A stretch of 5,503 nt of DNA from an uncultured euryarchaeote (GTDB lineage: Archaea; Nanohalarchaeota; Nanosalinia; Nanosalinales; Nanosalinaceae), in assembly GCA_937132175.1 (NCBI GenBank), contig CAKZNU010000066.1, positions 1 to 5,503 on the forward strand. The letters run 5' to 3'. This document shows positions 4,264-5,503 of this stretch, one piece after another. The position numbers were made by a program, and so were the translations under genes. How positions within the stretch are numbered: position 1 is the stretch's first letter; the number at the start of each line of letters is the position of its first letter. The notes under the pieces are model-generated. The model was not told where the DNA came from. It was given only the letters and a program-made list of their open reading frames with translations, and searched no databases.

Positions 4264-5130
4264 ATGGTTGTCAAGCTGGAAGATGATTACCGAGACAGTT
4301 TTTCTGACTACAGTCCTGAAACCCTGAGAGAAAGGATGACCTCTCTTGCAGAAGATTCGACCGAATTTTCGGACGACGGGATAGAAAATCTTCTCTCAGA
4401 GTTCGTTTACGCGTTGGAGAGCGGTGATATCCGTTCGGCGGAGAAACTTGACGGAGAGTGGAAGGCGAATGCGTGGGTAAAGAAAGGTATACTGACGATC
4501 TTCGGCCAGGCAGAAAATATTGAGAGAAATGAGGGTAGAGCTTTCCACGATGTGATGCCTACGAGAAACGTAGACAGGTTTCTGGAGAAAGGCGCCAGGA
4601 ATACACCGGGGACCACGCTGAGGATGGGAAACTTCTTCGGCGACGGTACCACAGTCATGAGCGAGGCCTATGTCAACATCGGAGTATACATCGGCGACGG
4701 CTCGATGGTGGACTCCAACGTAACAGTGGGTTCCTGTGCGCAGGTGGGAGAGGACTGCCACATTGGCGCAAACACACTTATCGGAGGTGTACTGGAGCCT
4801 ATCGAGGATGAGCCTGTAGTGATTGAGGACGGGGCAAGTATCGGAGGAGGTTCAGTAGTGACTTCAGGATTCAAGGTTGGGGAAAACGTCGAGGTTGCGG
4901 AAAACACTTTACTCACTCCAAGAATCGAGGTCTACGATCTGGTGGAAAGCGAAGTGATCAGAGGAGAGATACCTGCAAAAAGAAGAGTCTTCCAGCGCTA
5001 CGTGACCTCAGGCCTCGCAGAACACGAACTCTTCCAGGAAGAAGGCAAGACACCGCAGAAGCCTGTTATCGTCGCCATCGACAAGGAAGAAGACGCAGTG
5101 GAACTGGAGGAAGAGCTCAGAATGGGTTAG
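4264..5130 (+). CDS. dapD: 2,3,4,5-tetrahydropyridine-2,6-dicarboxylate N-succinyltransferase
   Basis: DapD transfers succinyl from succinyl-CoA to tetrahydrodipicolinate in the succinylase branch of diaminopimelate/lysine synthesis; it is a cytosolic trimer of left-handed beta-helices. From ATG 4264 the protein has 288 residues, close to the 274 of E. coli DapD. The N-terminal part shows ESGDIRSAEKLDGEWKANAWVKK (residues 52-74, matching the family's GxxRxAEKxDGxWxxxxWxKK). The hexapeptide-repeat core spans about 118-220, with YVNIG (136-140), MVDSNVTVGSCAQ (148-160, including the active-site Asp150) and IGGVLEP (173-179). The C-terminus ends PVIVAID plus an acidic tail. In-frame ATG 4255 and TTG 4243 are alternative starts, giving three or seven extra residues; TATA spacing favours 4264. 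The protein faces lysA, which acts later in the same pathway. The identification is firm. Confidence 0.96.
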   Translation: MVVKLEDDYRDSFSDYSPETLRERMTSLAEDSTEFSDDGIENLLSEFVYALESGDIRSAEKLDGEWKANAWVKKGILTIFGQAENIERNEGRAFHDVMPTRNVDRFLEKGARNTPGTTLRMGNFFGDGTTVMSEAYVNIGVYIGDGSMVDSNVTVGSCAQVGEDCHIGANTLIGGVLEPIEDEPVVIEDGASIGGGSVVTSGFKVGENVEVAENTLLTPRIEVYDLVESEVIRGEIPAKRRVFQRYVTSGLAEHELFQEEGKTPQKPVIVAIDKEEDAVELEEELRMG

Positions 5131-5142
5131 AGGTATAACCTC
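5130..5142. terminator. Hairpin between convergent dapD and lysA
   Basis: GAGGT-ATA-ACCTC is a perfect 5-bp stem in the 23-bp gap between the two stop codons, followed on the plus strand by a pyrimidine-rich TTCTTTCT. It is self-complementary and could serve both directions. Archaeal termination relies mainly on T-rich sequence, so the role is tentative. Confidence 0.35.
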
Positions 5143-5153
5143 AGGTATTCTTT

Positions 5154-5503
5154 CTAATCTTTCTCTAACTCGGTTCCGTGGAAGACGTCCCTTATCCCCT
5201 CACGCTCACGTATAACTTCGGCTTCTCCATCTTCCACCAGGATTTCCGCCGGTAGAGGCCTTGAGTTCCAGTGAGAGGCCATCGTAAAGCCGTAGGCGCC
5301 GACGTCCTCTATTGAAAGGATATCACCTTCCTCCATCTCCGGAAGCGCCCGGTCCTCAGCCATGACATCAACTGAGGAACAGACAGGGCCTACAACGTCT
5401 TTCTCACCGTCTGCGGGCCTTTCAGGATCCTTAGCCGGCAGGATTTCGTGGTACGCATCCAGCAACATAGAACTCAGTTTAGGATGCAGCCCTGTAGCGA
5501 GAC
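5154..5503 (-). CDS. lysA: Diaminopimelate decarboxylase, C-terminal part
   Basis: LysA is the PLP-dependent enzyme that decarboxylates meso-diaminopimelate to lysine, the last step of the pathway. Only the last 115 residues are present. The frame stays open through the right edge (LATGLHPKLSS before the internal Met at 5468), so about three quarters of a typical 400-430 residue enzyme lies outside. The C-terminal beta-barrel motifs are clear: MLLDAYHEI (family LYDAYHxI), GPVCSSVDVMAEDRALP (GPxCESxDxLAxDR, with the conserved Cys of the active site formed across the dimer), EGDILSIEDVGAYGFTMAS (with the conserved Tyr that contacts PLP) and NSRPLPAEIL (YNxRPRPAEVL). His-Trp replaces the usual aromatic pair just before NSRP. 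The stop is TAG at 5156-5154. Together with dapD it indicates a DAP-type lysine pathway. Confidence 0.95.
   Translation of the reverse strand, partial: LATGLHPKLSSMLLDAYHEILPAKDPERPADGEKDVVGPVCSSVDVMAEDRALPEMEEGDILSIEDVGAYGFTMASHWNSRPLPAEILVEDGEAEVIREREGIRDVFHGTELEKD

Noticed and set aside
4396..4916. Three minus-strand ORFs opposite dapD
   Set aside because: dapD is certain on the plus strand; these are antisense shadows.
1..5503. CRISPR array, integrase or transposase, or rRNA
   Set aside because: No regularly spaced repeats, no recombinase or transposase motifs in any frame examined, and no rRNA-like sequence.

Overview
The window looks like the chromosome of a halophilic archaeon. The predicted proteins are rich in Asp and Glu. 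Arginine is often coded AGA/AGG. One tRNA-Ala carries an intron at the archaeal 37/38 site. Genes start with almost no 5' leader, about 28-33 nt downstream of archaeal TATA boxes such as TTTAAA, TTATTT and TTTATATT. GC content is moderate by eye. A moderate-GC halophile such as a nanohaloarchaeon is possible, but nothing here proves the lineage.

Left part (1-1479): two divergent genes share one TTTAAA box. On the minus strand is a long acidic protein of unknown function, open at the left edge (290 codons read from a GTG start at 871). On the plus strand is a 183-aa protein with the DKxxHF...GGxxKExxD...DxxANxxG signature of the YfiM/DUF2279 (VanZ-like) group.

Middle (1480-4093): an accessory-looking stretch. 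A palindrome-rich spacer leads into a broken gene (1746-2410). Its joined product looks like a transglutaminase-like cysteine protease. An in-frame TAA interrupts it, and a frame change separates the candidate catalytic Cys from the His and Asp. Next come an intron-containing tRNA-Ala(CGC) on the minus strand, a promoter plus a 25-codon ORF that continues in frame past a TAA into a 232-aa unknown ORF, and a 116-aa acidic protein whose promoter is packed with repeats. A hairpin-rich spacer then holds pieces of a tRNA-Ala sequence in permuted order.

Right part (4094-5503): an intronless tRNA-Ala(GGC) on the minus strand, then dapD (tetrahydrodipicolinate N-succinyltransferase) facing the 3' end of lysA (diaminopimelate decarboxylase), 23 bp apart. 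These belong to the succinylase branch of the diaminopimelate/lysine pathway and are the only confidently named proteins. Every intact gene end visible is TAG, while both interrupting codons in the middle region are TAA.
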